A DNA stretch of 64,000 bases from Pectobacterium peruviense (GCF_002847345.1 NZ_LXFV01000013.1:186001-250000), one strand, 5' to 3'. Counted from the first letter of the stretch, positions 42,499 to 52,806 are shown. Program-made: numbers and translations. The notes: generated from the sequence alone by a model not told the origin.

Positions 42499-43710
42499 AT
42501 GGATAGTAACCTCATAGTAAAAAAGGAAAATTCACATTATTATCAGAATAATATAATTATAAAGAGAACATCAAAAGGGCATCTACCTAATTTACCATCG
42601 CTGAACGGTACTCGAATTATTGCTGCCCTTTTTGTGTACCTCTTTCATACATCGATTGGGAATATGTTGAACTTGTTCTCAGATGAATCTGTCGGTGAAG
42701 CCTACTCCTTTGTCCTCAGTAAGGCTGGGTGGGTAAGTGTATCGTTCTTTTTTATCCTGAGTGGGTTTGTCATGAACTGGTCATCGCCATCAGTTAGCAG
42801 TCCGATCCAATTCTATAAAAAACGATTCGCAAAGATATACCCTGTAAGCATATTCATTATTATACTACTTATAAGCCTTGGTATAATAAGCATTGGGCGC
42901 ATTGATGTCTGGTTACCCAATTTATTATTGATACAGACATGGATACCGCAAGGTGATATTTATATTGGCGGAAACGTCCCCAGTTGGTTCCTATCTGTTA
43001 TTTTTTTTCTTTATATTACTTATCCATTCTTACTCAATATAGTCAAAAAAATACCGACTGAATCCTTATGGATATCCATAATGTTGTGCTATGTCGCTTT
43101 AATCGCGGCTAATGGTGCAATCTATACGTTATTGCCCACCGCCCCACTGGTTGAGGGTTGGCCTTTTGAGGTGGGTGAAATTCAATGGTGGTTTTCCTAT
43201 ACCTTCCCGCCAACACGTATTTTTGAATTCACCATTGGTATATTACTGTCACGTATTATCCAAGAAGGAAGGTGGATTCGTGTTTCAGTTACCACCAGTA
43301 TGATACTGACCACATTGACATATTGTATTGATCTTTTTATACCGTTCCTGCTTAGCTTTAATTTGGTTACTCTCATTCCGCTGACATTATTGATAGGCTC
43401 ACTTACGGTGAGTGATCTACAAGGGAAACGTTCATTTTTACATGCCAAATCAATGCAATGGTTAGGAAGCATTTCTTTCTGTTTTTACCTGATCCATTTC
43501 TTAGTGCTTCGCTTGCTAAATGAATGGACCGATGGCAATCAATACGATGTGATAGGCGCGGTGCAGCTAATCATAGCCGCCGGGGCGGTTAGCCTTATCG
43601 CTGGCTGGTTGCTTTATCAATTCATCGAACAACCTGTCGGCAATCTGCTTACTGACAAAATGAGGAAAAACATTAGCAACCCAGAGCAAAAGAATCGCCC
43701 AATATCCTGA
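42499..43710 (+). CDS. Acyltransferase 3 family membrane protein (O-acyltransferase)
   Basis: 403-aa integral membrane acyltransferase. It has about ten hydrophobic segments and the family N-terminal LNGTRIIAALFVYLFHTS with the catalytic-type His, followed by WVSVSFFFILSGFVMNWS and FYKKRFAKIYPV. The family acetylates or succinylates cell-surface glycans, but the target here is unknown. It has a good AGGAGA site and lower GC than its neighbours, which suggests transfer. There is a 219-bp gap from the DUF6933 gene with no clear signal, and a shared terminator with qorB downstream. Confidence 0.88.
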   Translation: MDSNLIVKKENSHYYQNNIIIKRTSKGHLPNLPSLNGTRIIAALFVYLFHTSIGNMLNLFSDESVGEAYSFVLSKAGWVSVSFFFILSGFVMNWSSPSVSSPIQFYKKRFAKIYPVSIFIIILLISLGIISIGRIDVWLPNLLLIQTWIPQGDIYIGGNVPSWFLSVIFFLYITYPFLLNIVKKIPTESLWISIMLCYVALIAANGAIYTLLPTAPLVEGWPFEVGEIQWWFSYTFPPTRIFEFTIGILLSRIIQEGRWIRVSVTTSMILTTLTYCIDLFIPFLLSFNLVTLIPLTLLIGSLTVSDLQGKRSFLHAKSMQWLGSISFCFYLIHFLVLRLLNEWTDGNQYDVIGAVQLIIAAGAVSLIAGWLLYQFIEQPVGNLLTDKMRKNISNPEQKNRPIS

Positions 43711-43757
43711 TAAAAAAGCCGACTATTGATTGTGAGTACATACTAACAATAGAAAGC

Positions 43758-43791
43758 AATCGGCCCAGCATTACCGCTGAGCCGATTTTTT
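43758..43791 (+). terminator. Terminator after the acyltransferase gene
   Basis: AATCGGCCCAGC (43758-43769) pairs with GCTGAGCCGATT (43776-43787) with one mismatch, and six consecutive T (43786-43791) span the end of the stem. It lies between two convergent genes. Confidence 0.85.
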
Positions 43792-43808
43792 AACATTACT
43801 TTGAGGCG

Positions 43809-44660
43809 TTATTTCAGCGTCGCTTTCACTACGGCTGACAGCGGCGTTGTTGGCCGACCGATCAGTTGGCTCAACTGCTTACCGCCATCAAACAGACCGC
43901 CTTTAGATGCACCGACGTCTGAATCAGCAATAATCTGCGCGAAAACATCAGGTAGACCAGCAGAAACCAGCGCGCCAGTGAATTCCGCTTCAGACAGGTT
44001 TTGATAACCGATATGTTTGCCAGACTGTTTGCTAATCTCAGCCGCCAGCTCTACCAGCGTGTAAGGCTCATCACCGGCCAGCTCATAAACCTTGCCAGCC
44101 TGTCCTTCCTGCGTCAGTACCGCTACTGCGGCAGCAGCGAAGTCTTCACGGGTTGCGGAAGTAATTTTCCCCTCGCCCGCGCTACCGATAAACACACCGT
44201 GTTCCAACGCCGCTGGGATGCTAGCTGCGTAGTTTTCGGTATACCAACCGTTGCGCAGCAGGACATGCGGTAAACCAGAGTCCTTCAGCAACGCTTCCGT
44301 TTGGCGGTGTTCTTCCGCCAGCGCCAGAGGCGATTTATCCGCATGTAGCAGACTGGTGTACGCAACCAGTTTCACACCCGCTTTCGCTGCGGCTTCGATC
44401 ACATTGCGATGTTGTACCGCACGTTGACCTACTTCACTTGAAGAGATCAGCAGCACTTTATCCACACCTTGCAGAGCAGAAGCGAGCGCCTCAGGTTGAT
44501 TGTAATCCGCCGCTTTCACCTGCACGCCTTTTGCAGACAGATCGGCAACTTTATTCACATCACGCACCAGCGCCACGATGTCGCTCGCCGGAACCTTCTC
44601 TAACAGTTGTGCTATGACTAAACGGCCCAGTTGGCCAGATGCACCAGTAATCGCAATCAT
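43809..44660 (-). CDS. qorB: NAD(P)H:quinone oxidoreductase QorB (NmrA-like SDR)
   Basis: 283-aa Rossmann-fold protein. The nucleotide-binding motif is TGASGQLGR at the N-terminus, with LLISSSEVGQRAVQHRNVIEAA, YTSLLHAD and LLRNGWYTENY typical of E. coli QorB (YtfG). It reduces quinones with NADPH. It is divergent from an HxlR regulator, as in E. coli ytfG-ytfH. Its leader region contains a 14-bp tandem repeat array. Confidence 0.93.
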   Translation of the reverse strand: MIAITGASGQLGRLVIAQLLEKVPASDIVALVRDVNKVADLSAKGVQVKAADYNQPEALASALQGVDKVLLISSSEVGQRAVQHRNVIEAAAKAGVKLVAYTSLLHADKSPLALAEEHRQTEALLKDSGLPHVLLRNGWYTENYAASIPAALEHGVFIGSAGEGKITSATREDFAAAAVAVLTQEGQAGKVYELAGDEPYTLVELAAEISKQSGKHIGYQNLSEAEFTGALVSAGLPDVFAQIIADSDVGASKGGLFDGGKQLSQLIGRPTTPLSAVVKATLK

Positions 44661-44679
44661 CTCAAGCTCCTTTTATTAA

Positions 44680-44749
44680 CCATGTTTTATTGACCGTCTT
44701 TTGTTAACTGTCTTTTCTTAACCGTCTTTTCTTAACCGTCTTTTATTAA
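44680..44749. repeat. Five tandem 14-bp repeats in the qorB promoter region
   Basis: Five units of CCGTCTTTTnTTAA: one diverged (44680-44693), then four near-identical at 44694, 44708, 44722 and 44736. A partial unit sits just before them at 44669. They lie 20-90 bp upstream of the qorB start, between it and the divergent regulator. Confidence 0.93.
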
Positions 44750-44816
44750 CGGATAGTGGCTGGCATAATATCGGCAAAGCTAACTTTAAGTAAGTACATA
44801 CACAAAGGTAAGTATA

Positions 44817-45236
44817 GTGAGTCACCACAAAACCCCCATAGATTTATTACCGCCCATACTGCCAACCGGCGATGTCTTAGCCGAAAAATGCCCTTCTCGC
44901 CAGATACTTAACCACGTGACCAGCCGCTGGGGTGTACTGATTCTCATTGCATTACTTGATGATACGCATCGCTTCAGTCAACTGCGTCGACGGATTGGCG
45001 GCGTGAGCGAACGTATGCTGGCACAGACCCTGCAATGGCTGGAAAGTGATGGTTTTGTCCTGCGCACAGCCTATCCGGTTGTCCCGCCGCATGTTGAATA
45101 CAGCCTGACGCCATCAGGCAAAGAGGTTGGCGAGCGGGTGAAAGAGCTGGCGGTGTGGATTGAAGGGAATCTGGGCGACATTCTGGCGGCACAACAATCA
45201 CGTGAAGAACAGTCAGCTAAACCACTCGCCTCCTGA
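44817..45236 (+). CDS. HxlR-family transcriptional regulator (YtfH/QorR-like)
   Basis: 139-aa winged-helix regulator. CPSRQILNHVTSRWGVLILIALLDDTHRFSQLRRRIGGVSERMLAQTLQWLESDGFV is the typical HxlR core, with the redox-type Cys near residue 25. The start is GTG with AAAGGTAAG upstream. It is divergent from qorB and probably represses it in a quinone- or redox-sensitive way, as inferred for this family. Direct TAAGTA copies precede its start and may be part of its operator. Confidence 0.9.
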   Translation: MSHHKTPIDLLPPILPTGDVLAEKCPSRQILNHVTSRWGVLILIALLDDTHRFSQLRRRIGGVSERMLAQTLQWLESDGFVLRTAYPVVPPHVEYSLTPSGKEVGERVKELAVWIEGNLGDILAAQQSREEQSAKPLAS

Positions 45237-45291
45237 GCCAAAGCTCTTGCTCCGGAAGAGATGAATTAGGGAAACAGGCGGTGATATCAGA

Positions 45292-45312
45292 GAGAATGGT
45301 TTTCCCATTCTC
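45292..45312. other. Hairpin between the HxlR gene and pgaD
   Basis: GAGAATGG (45292-45299) pairs with CCATTCTC (45305-45312) over 5 nt in the 116-bp convergent spacer. There is no clear T-run, so it is possibly a weak terminator. Confidence 0.4.
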
Positions 45313-45352
45313 GCCATCAACCGCCATAACATGGCAATGTGTCTTCAGTCGG

Positions 45353-45775
45353 TCACGACGATAAGTTGTCGATACCAATAATTCTTCCATGCTCATTATG
45401 CCAAACACGCTGGATCTTATTACGATTCAATTCCTGAACGAATCCATCCGATAAAGAAAAACTTCTGGCAACGTGTTTGGCATCTAGCGCATCCGCACGC
45501 GTTCTTTGTTCTTTTCTGGAACGATAGCGATATTGTTCCAGTTTTCCCCAGGCAATTAAGAGCGACGCGTTTATCAGGAATATGTATAAATGTATCGATA
45601 TGGTCCAACCTTCTGATGTAGAGGAAGATCGATCGGAAACATAGTTATTCAAAAACGTGCCGATAAACACCTCGGAAAATAACCAAATAAAGATTCCCCA
45701 TCCACATAGCGTCAAGAAAGAATCGATAAATAATGGAAACCAACGCCTTTCAGAAATGATTAAAGATGAATGCAT
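45353..45775 (-). CDS. pgaD: Poly-beta-1,6-GlcNAc biosynthesis protein PgaD
   Basis: 140-aa inner-membrane protein with two helices (LFIDSFLTLCGWGIFIWLFSEV and ISIHLYIFLINASLLIAWG). In E. coli PgaD and PgaC bind cyclic di-GMP together and this activates polymer synthesis. It is the last gene of pgaABCD, 3 bp after pgaC. Size and gene order identify it. Confidence 0.93.
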   Translation of the reverse strand: MHSSLIISERRWFPLFIDSFLTLCGWGIFIWLFSEVFIGTFLNNYVSDRSSSTSEGWTISIHLYIFLINASLLIAWGKLEQYRYRSRKEQRTRADALDAKHVARSFSLSDGFVQELNRNKIQRVWHNEHGRIIGIDNLSS

Positions 45776-45778
45776 AAT

Positions 45779-47107
45779 TTATCCTCTTTCGATACCACGA
45801 TCTGGGCTTTCCCAACGCGCTCGTTTTTTACGGGAACGCAGCATGACCTTTGGAAAACTGACTAGGCTGGTAAAGAGGCTCAATGTCCAATACACCATGG
45901 GATACCAGATTACCCAGAACAGATATTTACCAATATCTTTCTCATAACGTCGTTCAATCAACATACTGACTGCAAACTGGATTAAACAGACAACCCCAAT
46001 CATCATGCCAGTAAATGCGGGAGGAAAGAGCGTTTCCACCCGAATCTCCTCAGGCAGTTCTATTAAAAAACCTAATAAATACAGTAAGACGCTTACGGCA
46101 TAGGTGAAGGCCCATAATATCGAAATAGAATATTCAAGGAACAGCGGCCACATTCGGCGATAGCGCCATGACCATAAATGACGGAAGTTTTTTAAAAATA
46201 CCTCCGCACCACCTTGTGCCCAACGCAGCCGCTGTTTCCACAAGCCAGAGAGCTTTTCCGGCATCAGAATCCAACACAGTGCTCTTGGCTCAAAAAATAT
46301 CGTCCAATGGCGCAGTTGAAGCTTCCAGCTAATATCGATATCTTCCGTGATCATGTCGGAGCTCCAGTAGCCAACCTCTGCTAGCGCACTGCGACGAAAA
46401 GCGGCGATGACGCCAGAAACCGTGAAAACTTTGCCATAAACCCGCTGTGTGCGTTTGATCAAACCAATAATTGAGGAAAACTCACCAACCTGAATACGAC
46501 CCACTAGCGTCGAACGCGTTCTTATCCTTGGGTTTCCCGTTACTGCACCGACACGCGGGTTATTGATCAATGGGTTGACCAAATAGGCGACAGCATCGGG
46601 ATCGAGAAGCGCATCGCCATCAATACACACCAGCAGATCGCTCTTGGCCGCAGCACATGCCGCTTGAAGCGCCAACGCTTTGCCCTGATTATGCGCAAGA
46701 TGAATGACTCTAAGTTTGTCATATTGCTCCGCCAACCGATTGAGCTCGTCTCCCGTGTCATCATTGGAACCATCATTCACAGCAATGACTTCGATATGGG
46801 TATAACGTTGTGCTAATGCCGCTTCAATGGTTTCGCGCACGTTAGGCCCTTCGTTATAGCAAGGGATCAAGATTGACACTAACGGGCGTCCGGTTGGCTC
46901 ATCGGGTATGACCCCTTCTCCCCAACGCCAATGCCGTTCGTAGTGAAACCAGAAATACAGTCCTCCCGTTATCCATAGCCCAGACATAAACAAAGGCCAG
47001 AAAAAGGTAAAGTTAAGAACGACATCCCCCGTAAAAGAGAACATCACGCCAAAAGGGATGCCGAGCATCAGACATAATATTAAGGAAGCTAAAATTCTCT
47101 CAATCAT
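45779..47107 (-). CDS. pgaC: Poly-beta-1,6-N-acetylglucosamine synthase PgaC (GT2)
   Basis: 442-aa processive glycosyltransferase in the inner membrane. It has N-terminal helices, a GT2 domain with [33 protein letters not shown], the acceptor-site [12 protein letters not shown] and the QRLRWAQGG motif, then C-terminal helices. It makes poly-GlcNAc from UDP-GlcNAc. The ATG at 47107 overlaps the pgaB stop by 4 bp and gives the E. coli length. Confidence 0.97.
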   Translation of the reverse strand: MIERILASLILCLMLGIPFGVMFSFTGDVVLNFTFFWPLFMSGLWITGGLYFWFHYERHWRWGEGVIPDEPTGRPLVSILIPCYNEGPNVRETIEAALAQRYTHIEVIAVNDGSNDDTGDELNRLAEQYDKLRVIHLAHNQGKALALQAACAAAKSDLLVCIDGDALLDPDAVAYLVNPLINNPRVGAVTGNPRIRTRSTLVGRIQVGEFSSIIGLIKRTQRVYGKVFTVSGVIAAFRRSALAEVGYWSSDMITEDIDISWKLQLRHWTIFFEPRALCWILMPEKLSGLWKQRLRWAQGGAEVFLKNFRHLWSWRYRRMWPLFLEYSISILWAFTYAVSVLLYLLGFLIELPEEIRVETLFPPAFTGMMIGVVCLIQFAVSMLIERRYEKDIGKYLFWVIWYPMVYWTLSLFTSLVSFPKVMLRSRKKRARWESPDRGIERG

Positions 47108-49119
47108 GGCAGTGGGTACCATTCTGGTGAAATCATGGGGCGGATGCTTTCCAACTCAGGGGTATTGTTAAGAAAATCATCCGGGTAATAGCCGTAATTT
47201 TGCGCACCATTCAGTTGCAACACGGTCATCCATTCAACCAATTGCGCAGTGTCTAACCACGGTTCTCCCGGAACACGCCAATCCCTTGCCTGAAGTTCAA
47301 ACACGGTTTTATTCAGCGCTCCAGGTCGACGAGCCATTTCTTGTACCAGCTTTTGCAACCACGCATTGCTGTCCCTAGGCGCGACGTTTTCCATCAATGG
47401 CATCGCCATGGGTGCAACCCAATCATAAGCGGTAAGGAAGTCATCCAAATTTTGGGAGAACCATGCTTCACTTTCCGGTTCAATCATCGGTAATGCGAAA
47501 ATGTTGCGTGCAGTCTGGACTTGCGGACCACGGATCGCATGCACTCGAGCGGCCAGTTCGAGCGTAAAGTCAGTTAACGCTTTACTCTTAAACCGCGTCC
47601 AGCGAGCAGTGAGCTGGGGGTCACGACGAATACGGGTAATCGAGCTGGGGAATCCAGCCTTTTGGTAGGCTTGTATGGCCGAATCGCTTGCATCCTCATC
47701 ATCGGCAAGTACGGCATCATCATGGAATAAGATGCCACCAAACATGGTGTAGGCGGAAAGATCCTCATAAATATCAGTAATTCGCCTTTTGGCTTCCGCA
47801 TCCCATAACGATAAGCGTCTATATTGGCTACGGTTGATACTACGTTGCCCGCTTTCACTGTCGATCCGCTCAACGCGCTGCAACGTCTCATCATCCATAT
47901 CAAAAGCCAGTACCGGCATCCATGCGTAAACGCGAACAAGCGCCCGCGATGCCAATTGCCAGGCCACATGATTGAATAAATCCTCTCGGACGGGCATCCA
48001 GCGATTAGGGAAATAGAGTGACTGTACGTTGCCATCACCGTTCGGATCGGAGAAAGCCTGAAGATAAACAGTGTTAATACGCAAGTCGGCAATACGTTGA
48101 ACTAAGGCATCCACGTTACGGGACTGCTGGGCTTTATCGGTGTCATAAACATAATCCAGATCGATATGCGCCACTCGTATGCGCTCAGGCTCACGGACAT
48201 CGCTGACCAACAGCGCGAACTGTTGCACATCTGGATTATTGTTAATCAGTATGCGAGGAACATTATACGGTGAGTCAGCCGACGCAGGCCCACTTCCAAG
48301 CGTTAGCGCTAGCTGATAGCCGCGCTGCTTAACTATGCTTAGCGCGTCTCCCCCCACCGCACCATAGGGCCAGACCCAAACCCGAGGCTTTTTCCCAGTC
48401 GCGTCAACGATCCTTTTCGTAATGAGATCCGTATCATGCGCAAAACGTTGACGATACTCATCCCGCGTTTCGTATCGCTTATCCTCTGGGAAATAGCGGC
48501 GAGTGACGGCGGCAGGTTCCATGTTCCCCTGCGGGTTTGCCAGAATCCCTTTATGTAAGTCATAGGTATGTGCCCCAATTTCTATCAGGCCAGATTGCGC
48601 CATCTCACTGACTTGCTGCCAGGTAAGAAAATGGTTACGAGGTAATTGAATGCCACTAAAGTCAACCGGCTGGTTTTCTGGCGTATCCAGCCAACGCCCA
48701 ACGGGTGCCAATACAGCCGGCCAGCCATAGGCTTTCAGAAGAGGGTAAACGCGATGATAAAAACTGCTGTAACCATCATCAAATGTCAGTAACACCGCTC
48801 TGTCCGGTAGCGGTTTACCCCCAGAGCCAGCAGCTAGAATGTCATCAACGGATACCGGGTGGTAACCATTTTCCCTCAACCAGACAAAGTGTTCATTCAG
48901 TGCACTGGTTCGCACCGCCATAAAACGTTGATCGGCACCCTCATCCGCAACATCGTGATAGGCGATAACGATATATTGATTGGTTTTCCACGGCAGTTCC
49001 TTGACCAAAATAGGACGTTCTGCTGGCGAGCTATATTTCACGTCAACGGGATGCGCGCAGGCGGCGATCATTAACACCCCCAACACCATCACAAAGTTTC
49101 GTAATCGTATAAATAACAT
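47104..49119 (-). CDS. pgaB: Poly-GlcNAc N-deacetylase PgaB (lipoprotein)
   Basis: 671-aa two-domain outer-membrane lipoprotein. A lipobox (MIAAC, Cys about residue 21) is followed by a NodB-type deacetylase domain with [10 protein letters not shown] and the metal-binding His pair in [10 protein letters not shown]. The C-terminal glycoside-hydrolase-like domain begins near residue 310 ([11 protein letters not shown], with FSDPNGDG later). Partial deacetylation is needed for export. The ATG at 49119 after AGGGGAAAGG gives the E. coli start. Confidence 0.96.
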   Translation of the reverse strand: MLFIRLRNFVMVLGVLMIAACAHPVDVKYSSPAERPILVKELPWKTNQYIVIAYHDVADEGADQRFMAVRTSALNEHFVWLRENGYHPVSVDDILAAGSGGKPLPDRAVLLTFDDGYSSFYHRVYPLLKAYGWPAVLAPVGRWLDTPENQPVDFSGIQLPRNHFLTWQQVSEMAQSGLIEIGAHTYDLHKGILANPQGNMEPAAVTRRYFPEDKRYETRDEYRQRFAHDTDLITKRIVDATGKKPRVWVWPYGAVGGDALSIVKQRGYQLALTLGSGPASADSPYNVPRILINNNPDVQQFALLVSDVREPERIRVAHIDLDYVYDTDKAQQSRNVDALVQRIADLRINTVYLQAFSDPNGDGNVQSLYFPNRWMPVREDLFNHVAWQLASRALVRVYAWMPVLAFDMDDETLQRVERIDSESGQRSINRSQYRRLSLWDAEAKRRITDIYEDLSAYTMFGGILFHDDAVLADDEDASDSAIQAYQKAGFPSSITRIRRDPQLTARWTRFKSKALTDFTLELAARVHAIRGPQVQTARNIFALPMIEPESEAWFSQNLDDFLTAYDWVAPMAMPLMENVAPRDSNAWLQKLVQEMARRPGALNKTVFELQARDWRVPGEPWLDTAQLVEWMTVLQLNGAQNYGYYPDDFLNNTPELESIRPMISPEWYPLP

Positions 49120-49130
49120 CACCTTTCCCC

Positions 49131-51593
49131 TCAAAACCGATAATTCAAATCGAAAGACAGCGACAAATTTTGTTCCCGCTTGCCGTCGTAAGGTCGCTTA
49201 TCCCACTGAGTACTCACCCCCATATCCAGTACGTCATTCCACCGTACTCTTTGCCCGTATCCGAGCGTGGTGATAGCCCCTGCGGACTCGCCTTTTTGCC
49301 AGTAACGTCCGACACCCACATTTATCTCTTGGTGCCACTCAGTCTGGTAATGTCGATAAAGCAAGTGATCGATGGCTAAGGCAGGTAGCACAGCCACATA
49401 ACTCTGCGGGTTGTAATACGAGGTGTTCTGTTTACTGTTTGATCCCAAACTTAGCGATGGGGTGAAATCTATGGCTAAAGACGGTGATGAAAAGATTCGC
49501 TCTTGCCCACTCAGTCCGTACTCCTGACGTCTGTTACCATCAGAAAACCACCCGTTCGATAGATCTGCTTGCCATGAACGCCGTTCACTTTGCCGCCAGC
49601 GGACATACCCCCCACCGCCATTCGCCGTTACGCCATTTTTAAGTGCCTGTAGCGGTGTGCTGCGCATTAGCCGTTCGGCATTAAGGCCGACACGCCAAAA
49701 ATCATTAACATCACGCCGATAGGAGAAACGCCCACCGATATCAGAGCCAAATCCAAAATTTCGGTGTGAAAGCTCAGCCTCAACCCAATGATCACGGTCG
49801 GTAAATTCCACACCGCCGCGAATACTGCGATTAATGGCCCGTCCGTCACTGAAATCACTTTGATTAAAAGCGCCCCCAGAGAACACTCGCCAATGGTTGG
49901 CAAAGGGTGGGCTATAGAGCACGGCATCAATATCCGTGTCGTTCATTCCTTTGACTGGACTGTCAGATTTGAGGCCCTGAGTACCCGCAACACGCAGCTC
50001 CGCCATGTGATGTACCTGGCGCAAACGCGCTAATCGTTTCACAGAGAAATCTTCCGGATAGCGAGCTACCGTATCGTCAGTCAACTGCTCAAGCTGGCGC
50101 CATTCCTGCAATTCCAAGGCCGTAAGCCCTTGCTGGGTTTCCAATCGGAAGAATGTCGGTTCCAGCAACTCTGCTCGCTTTAATAACGCTTCGGCACGAC
50201 GTGGCCACCCTCTGGTTAGATAAACCCCCGCCAAACGTAGGTTTAGATCTTGGTTTCCCGGCCCACTAAAGGCCAGACGTTCCGCCAGTCGTTGCGCAGC
50301 CGGAAGATCATTATGGGAAATCAGCGACTGTATACGCAGGTATTTGATGTCAATCCAATCGTCGTTAGGTATGAATGTTGGTAAACCATAAACACTTTTT
50401 TTATAAGGTGTTTTTTCTCCAGCCTGAACTGACAACTGTGTTGCTTGTTCAATTTTCTCACTCTCCAAAATGCTGTAGAAAAAATCGCCTTGCCGCACTA
50501 TCTGAAAGCGTTGCGAATGATCGTCTTGTATTACCACACTGAGAATCTGCTCTGCTTTCTCAGGCTGCTTCAAATAGAGATAGGCAGACGCTACCCAGCG
50601 CCGAGCATAACTGGGAATCTCCCCCTCTTTGAGAAGTGATTGATATTCGGAAATAATGTCTTCCATGCGATAGCGAACGAGCAAGGCGCCTAGCCGATCA
50701 ATTCGAGCCTGGCGATAGCTGATTTTTGCAGACGGGAGCTTCCGCCATTGCGTCATCAGGATGTCATAACGAGCCAACGCGCGATCCGCCACAACGAAGC
50801 GTTCGTTTTCAGTTGTCGACGTGATAAATGAAAGACGAACCAACTCAGCCGCCGCCCCCAGCTCTCGCTGGCGTTGCGTTTCATCAGTCAGGAAGCCCTG
50901 AGGTTTGCCGTTTTCCAGGGCTGTTAATGCAGGTGCACTAATCTTATTGTTGGAGAGGATGTCGCTGTAGTCATAAAGCAGCGCTTTATCTTGTGGTGCA
51001 TGGCGCATGGCTTGAATGATAGAAAAGAGGGAGTCAGTATGCTTTCCCGCAATGCGTTGCACCCACGCTAATTCACGCCAATGGTTTGCCGTTGGTTCAT
51101 GCTTAACGCGAGACGCAGCGAGTTCAAGCGATCTTTTTGTCTGTCCGGCATCGGCGAGGGTGAGTATCAAACCACTACGTGCATCGTCATCCCGTGGAGA
51201 GCGTTGCAAAACCCGGCTCCATAATTCCACTGACGACTGCCACTGCCGGAGATTACGGTAGGATTTGGCCGCCGCTCTCAAGGCAGGATCGGGCAATGAC
51301 ATCGCTGGCGAGTAGGTTTCCCAAATTCGCCTCACTTCAGCATCCTTTCCCGCCCAACCGTTAATGAGCAGCCAGTCGGTCACCTCGGCAGCGGTCAGTA
51401 CACGATTTCTGGATTGCCCATCAAGCCATGACGTCGCCGCGGAGATATCGCCCTGCCGGGCGTTGATGATTAATGTGTCGTAACGAGATTCTGCCGCCAC
51501 TACGCTGCCAGAAACGGAAAAATAAACTAATGATTTAAGTAAGTTAAACAATATTGGATTGAGTCTGCTTGAATGAGAATTAACAAAACTCAT
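49131..51593 (-). CDS. pgaA: Poly-GlcNAc outer-membrane export porin PgaA
   Basis: 820-aa protein. It has a signal peptide (about residues 1-34, ending SGSVVAAES), a long TPR region in the periplasm (about 40-500) and a C-terminal 16-strand beta barrel ending with aromatic LSFDLNYRF, the outer-membrane assembly signal. It exports the partly deacetylated polymer. The ATG at 51593 has GGGGAG upstream and is preferred to a start 12 codons earlier. It is the first gene of pgaABCD. Confidence 0.95.
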   Translation of the reverse strand: MSFVNSHSSRLNPILFNLLKSLVYFSVSGSVVAAESRYDTLIINARQGDISAATSWLDGQSRNRVLTAAEVTDWLLINGWAGKDAEVRRIWETYSPAMSLPDPALRAAAKSYRNLRQWQSSVELWSRVLQRSPRDDDARSGLILTLADAGQTKRSLELAASRVKHEPTANHWRELAWVQRIAGKHTDSLFSIIQAMRHAPQDKALLYDYSDILSNNKISAPALTALENGKPQGFLTDETQRQRELGAAAELVRLSFITSTTENERFVVADRALARYDILMTQWRKLPSAKISYRQARIDRLGALLVRYRMEDIISEYQSLLKEGEIPSYARRWVASAYLYLKQPEKAEQILSVVIQDDHSQRFQIVRQGDFFYSILESEKIEQATQLSVQAGEKTPYKKSVYGLPTFIPNDDWIDIKYLRIQSLISHNDLPAAQRLAERLAFSGPGNQDLNLRLAGVYLTRGWPRRAEALLKRAELLEPTFFRLETQQGLTALELQEWRQLEQLTDDTVARYPEDFSVKRLARLRQVHHMAELRVAGTQGLKSDSPVKGMNDTDIDAVLYSPPFANHWRVFSGGAFNQSDFSDGRAINRSIRGGVEFTDRDHWVEAELSHRNFGFGSDIGGRFSYRRDVNDFWRVGLNAERLMRSTPLQALKNGVTANGGGGYVRWRQSERRSWQADLSNGWFSDGNRRQEYGLSGQERIFSSPSLAIDFTPSLSLGSNSKQNTSYYNPQSYVAVLPALAIDHLLYRHYQTEWHQEINVGVGRYWQKGESAGAITTLGYGQRVRWNDVLDMGVSTQWDKRPYDGKREQNLSLSFDLNYRF

Positions 51594-51796
51594 CGCTGAA
51601 TCTCCCCACCAGTGATGACAGGATGACATTCAAATACATCGTTGAACGCTGGTTTCATGACTTAACACCTCTAAGCGAGTCTAAACGCGGCATGCAGCTA
51701 TCCCTCTCGTGATTCGAAGTCAGAGATAGACGCTAAGGCCAGTTTGGCGCATAATAATGCATATAGTTTTTTTATCAATATAATTTTTATACGCAT

Positions 51797-52681
51797 ATGA
51801 CTAAGACTTCAGTGACAGGTTCAGAACAGGTAGTAAAAGGGCGCAGCTGGGGACTGGAACGTCGGCTTCAATTCATCGACTTTCGGTTACGGTGGAGTGG
51901 GCACATAAATCGCACAGATCTAACGTCTTTTTTTGGGTTATCGATCCCTCAGGCGTCGCTCGACATCGCTAAATACCTTGAGCTTGCCCCCGATAATCTG
52001 GTCTACGATCGACGCACCAAAACTTACACGGCTACGCCAACATTCTCTGCTGTCTACCCACAGAATTCAGCCCAGCGCTATTTAGCAGAATTGCTCGCCA
52101 TGAAGACGGGCGTACTTGAAGCGGATGCCAGTTTCATTGAATCTGCTCCAGAAGTGTGCTGGGTTCATATCCCGCTCAACACCTACAATGAACAGGTTGT
52201 TGAAGTCATTGTCCGAGCGATTCGTGAAAAAAAGGCAGTGAGCATCTGCTATCAATCCTCATCGTCAATGGATCATTCGCCACGGCTCATTTCCCCACAC
52301 GCTTTAGGCAATGATGGATTACGGTGGCGAGTACGTGCTTATTGCCACGTTAAGCAGCAGTTTAATGACTTCATTCTTACACGAATCCTCAACATTGAAG
52401 GTAGCGAAGCCTCGACAGTCGATCCCGCTAGCGATTATTCATGGCATACCCATGTACAGTTAATGTTGAAGCCTAATGACGAACTGCCTCAGGCACACCA
52501 ACGAGCATTGGAACTGGAATATGGTATGACCAATGGCGAGTTGAATTTATCCTGCCGTCTGGCATGTTTACATGAAACCCTCGGACGATTTCACATCAGC
52601 CTGACAGATGAAAATAACAAACAGCATCAACCATTTATATTAATAAATAAGAAAGACGTTCAGGCATTTATGGGGGCATGA
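51797..52681 (+). CDS. WYL-domain transcriptional regulator of the CapW/BrxR type
   Basis: 294 aa. It has an N-terminal winged helix (ERRLQFIDFRLRWSGHINRTDLTSFFGLSIPQASLDIAKYLELAPDNLVYDRRTKTYTATPTF), a linker with QRYLAELLAM, a WYL domain from about residue 135 (KAVSICYQSSSSMDHSPRLISPHALGNDGLRWRVRAYCHVKQQFNDFILTRI) and a C-terminal dimerisation region. This order and wording fit the BrxR/CapW family, which represses BREX and CBASS phage-defence operons and senses a ligand through WYL. No such operon is in this window. It is divergent from pgaA, so it may control pga or act elsewhere. No clear ribosome site precedes the ATG. Confidence 0.8.
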   Translation: MTKTSVTGSEQVVKGRSWGLERRLQFIDFRLRWSGHINRTDLTSFFGLSIPQASLDIAKYLELAPDNLVYDRRTKTYTATPTFSAVYPQNSAQRYLAELLAMKTGVLEADASFIESAPEVCWVHIPLNTYNEQVVEVIVRAIREKKAVSICYQSSSSMDHSPRLISPHALGNDGLRWRVRAYCHVKQQFNDFILTRILNIEGSEASTVDPASDYSWHTHVQLMLKPNDELPQAHQRALELEYGMTNGELNLSCRLACLHETLGRFHISLTDENNKQHQPFILINKKDVQAFMGA

Positions 52682-52772
52682 CCCCCACACCATCACTTAT
52701 ATTAATATTTCTGTGGGATAAGACGGTGCAAGGTCATGACTAAGCGAATTGCATATTGATTTCACTTGTCTC

Positions 52773-52806
52773 CCTTGCATCAGAATTATCATAAAATGAT
52801 GTAAGG
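52773..52806. other. Inverted repeat between the WYL gene and the cyclase pseudogene
   Basis: CCTTGCATCA (52773-52782) pairs with TGATGTAAGG (52797-52806), 10 bp with one G-T pair and a 14-nt loop. There is no T-run. It could end the WYL transcript or bind a regulator of the cyclase. Confidence 0.4.

Noticed and set aside
44680..44749. CRISPR array
   Set aside because: 14-bp units are directly adjacent with no spacers, and no cas genes are present.
45217..45408. Small minus-strand gene between the HxlR gene and pgaD
   Set aside because: The 63-codon frame overlaps pgaD and the HxlR gene end, has no ribosome site and resembles nothing known.
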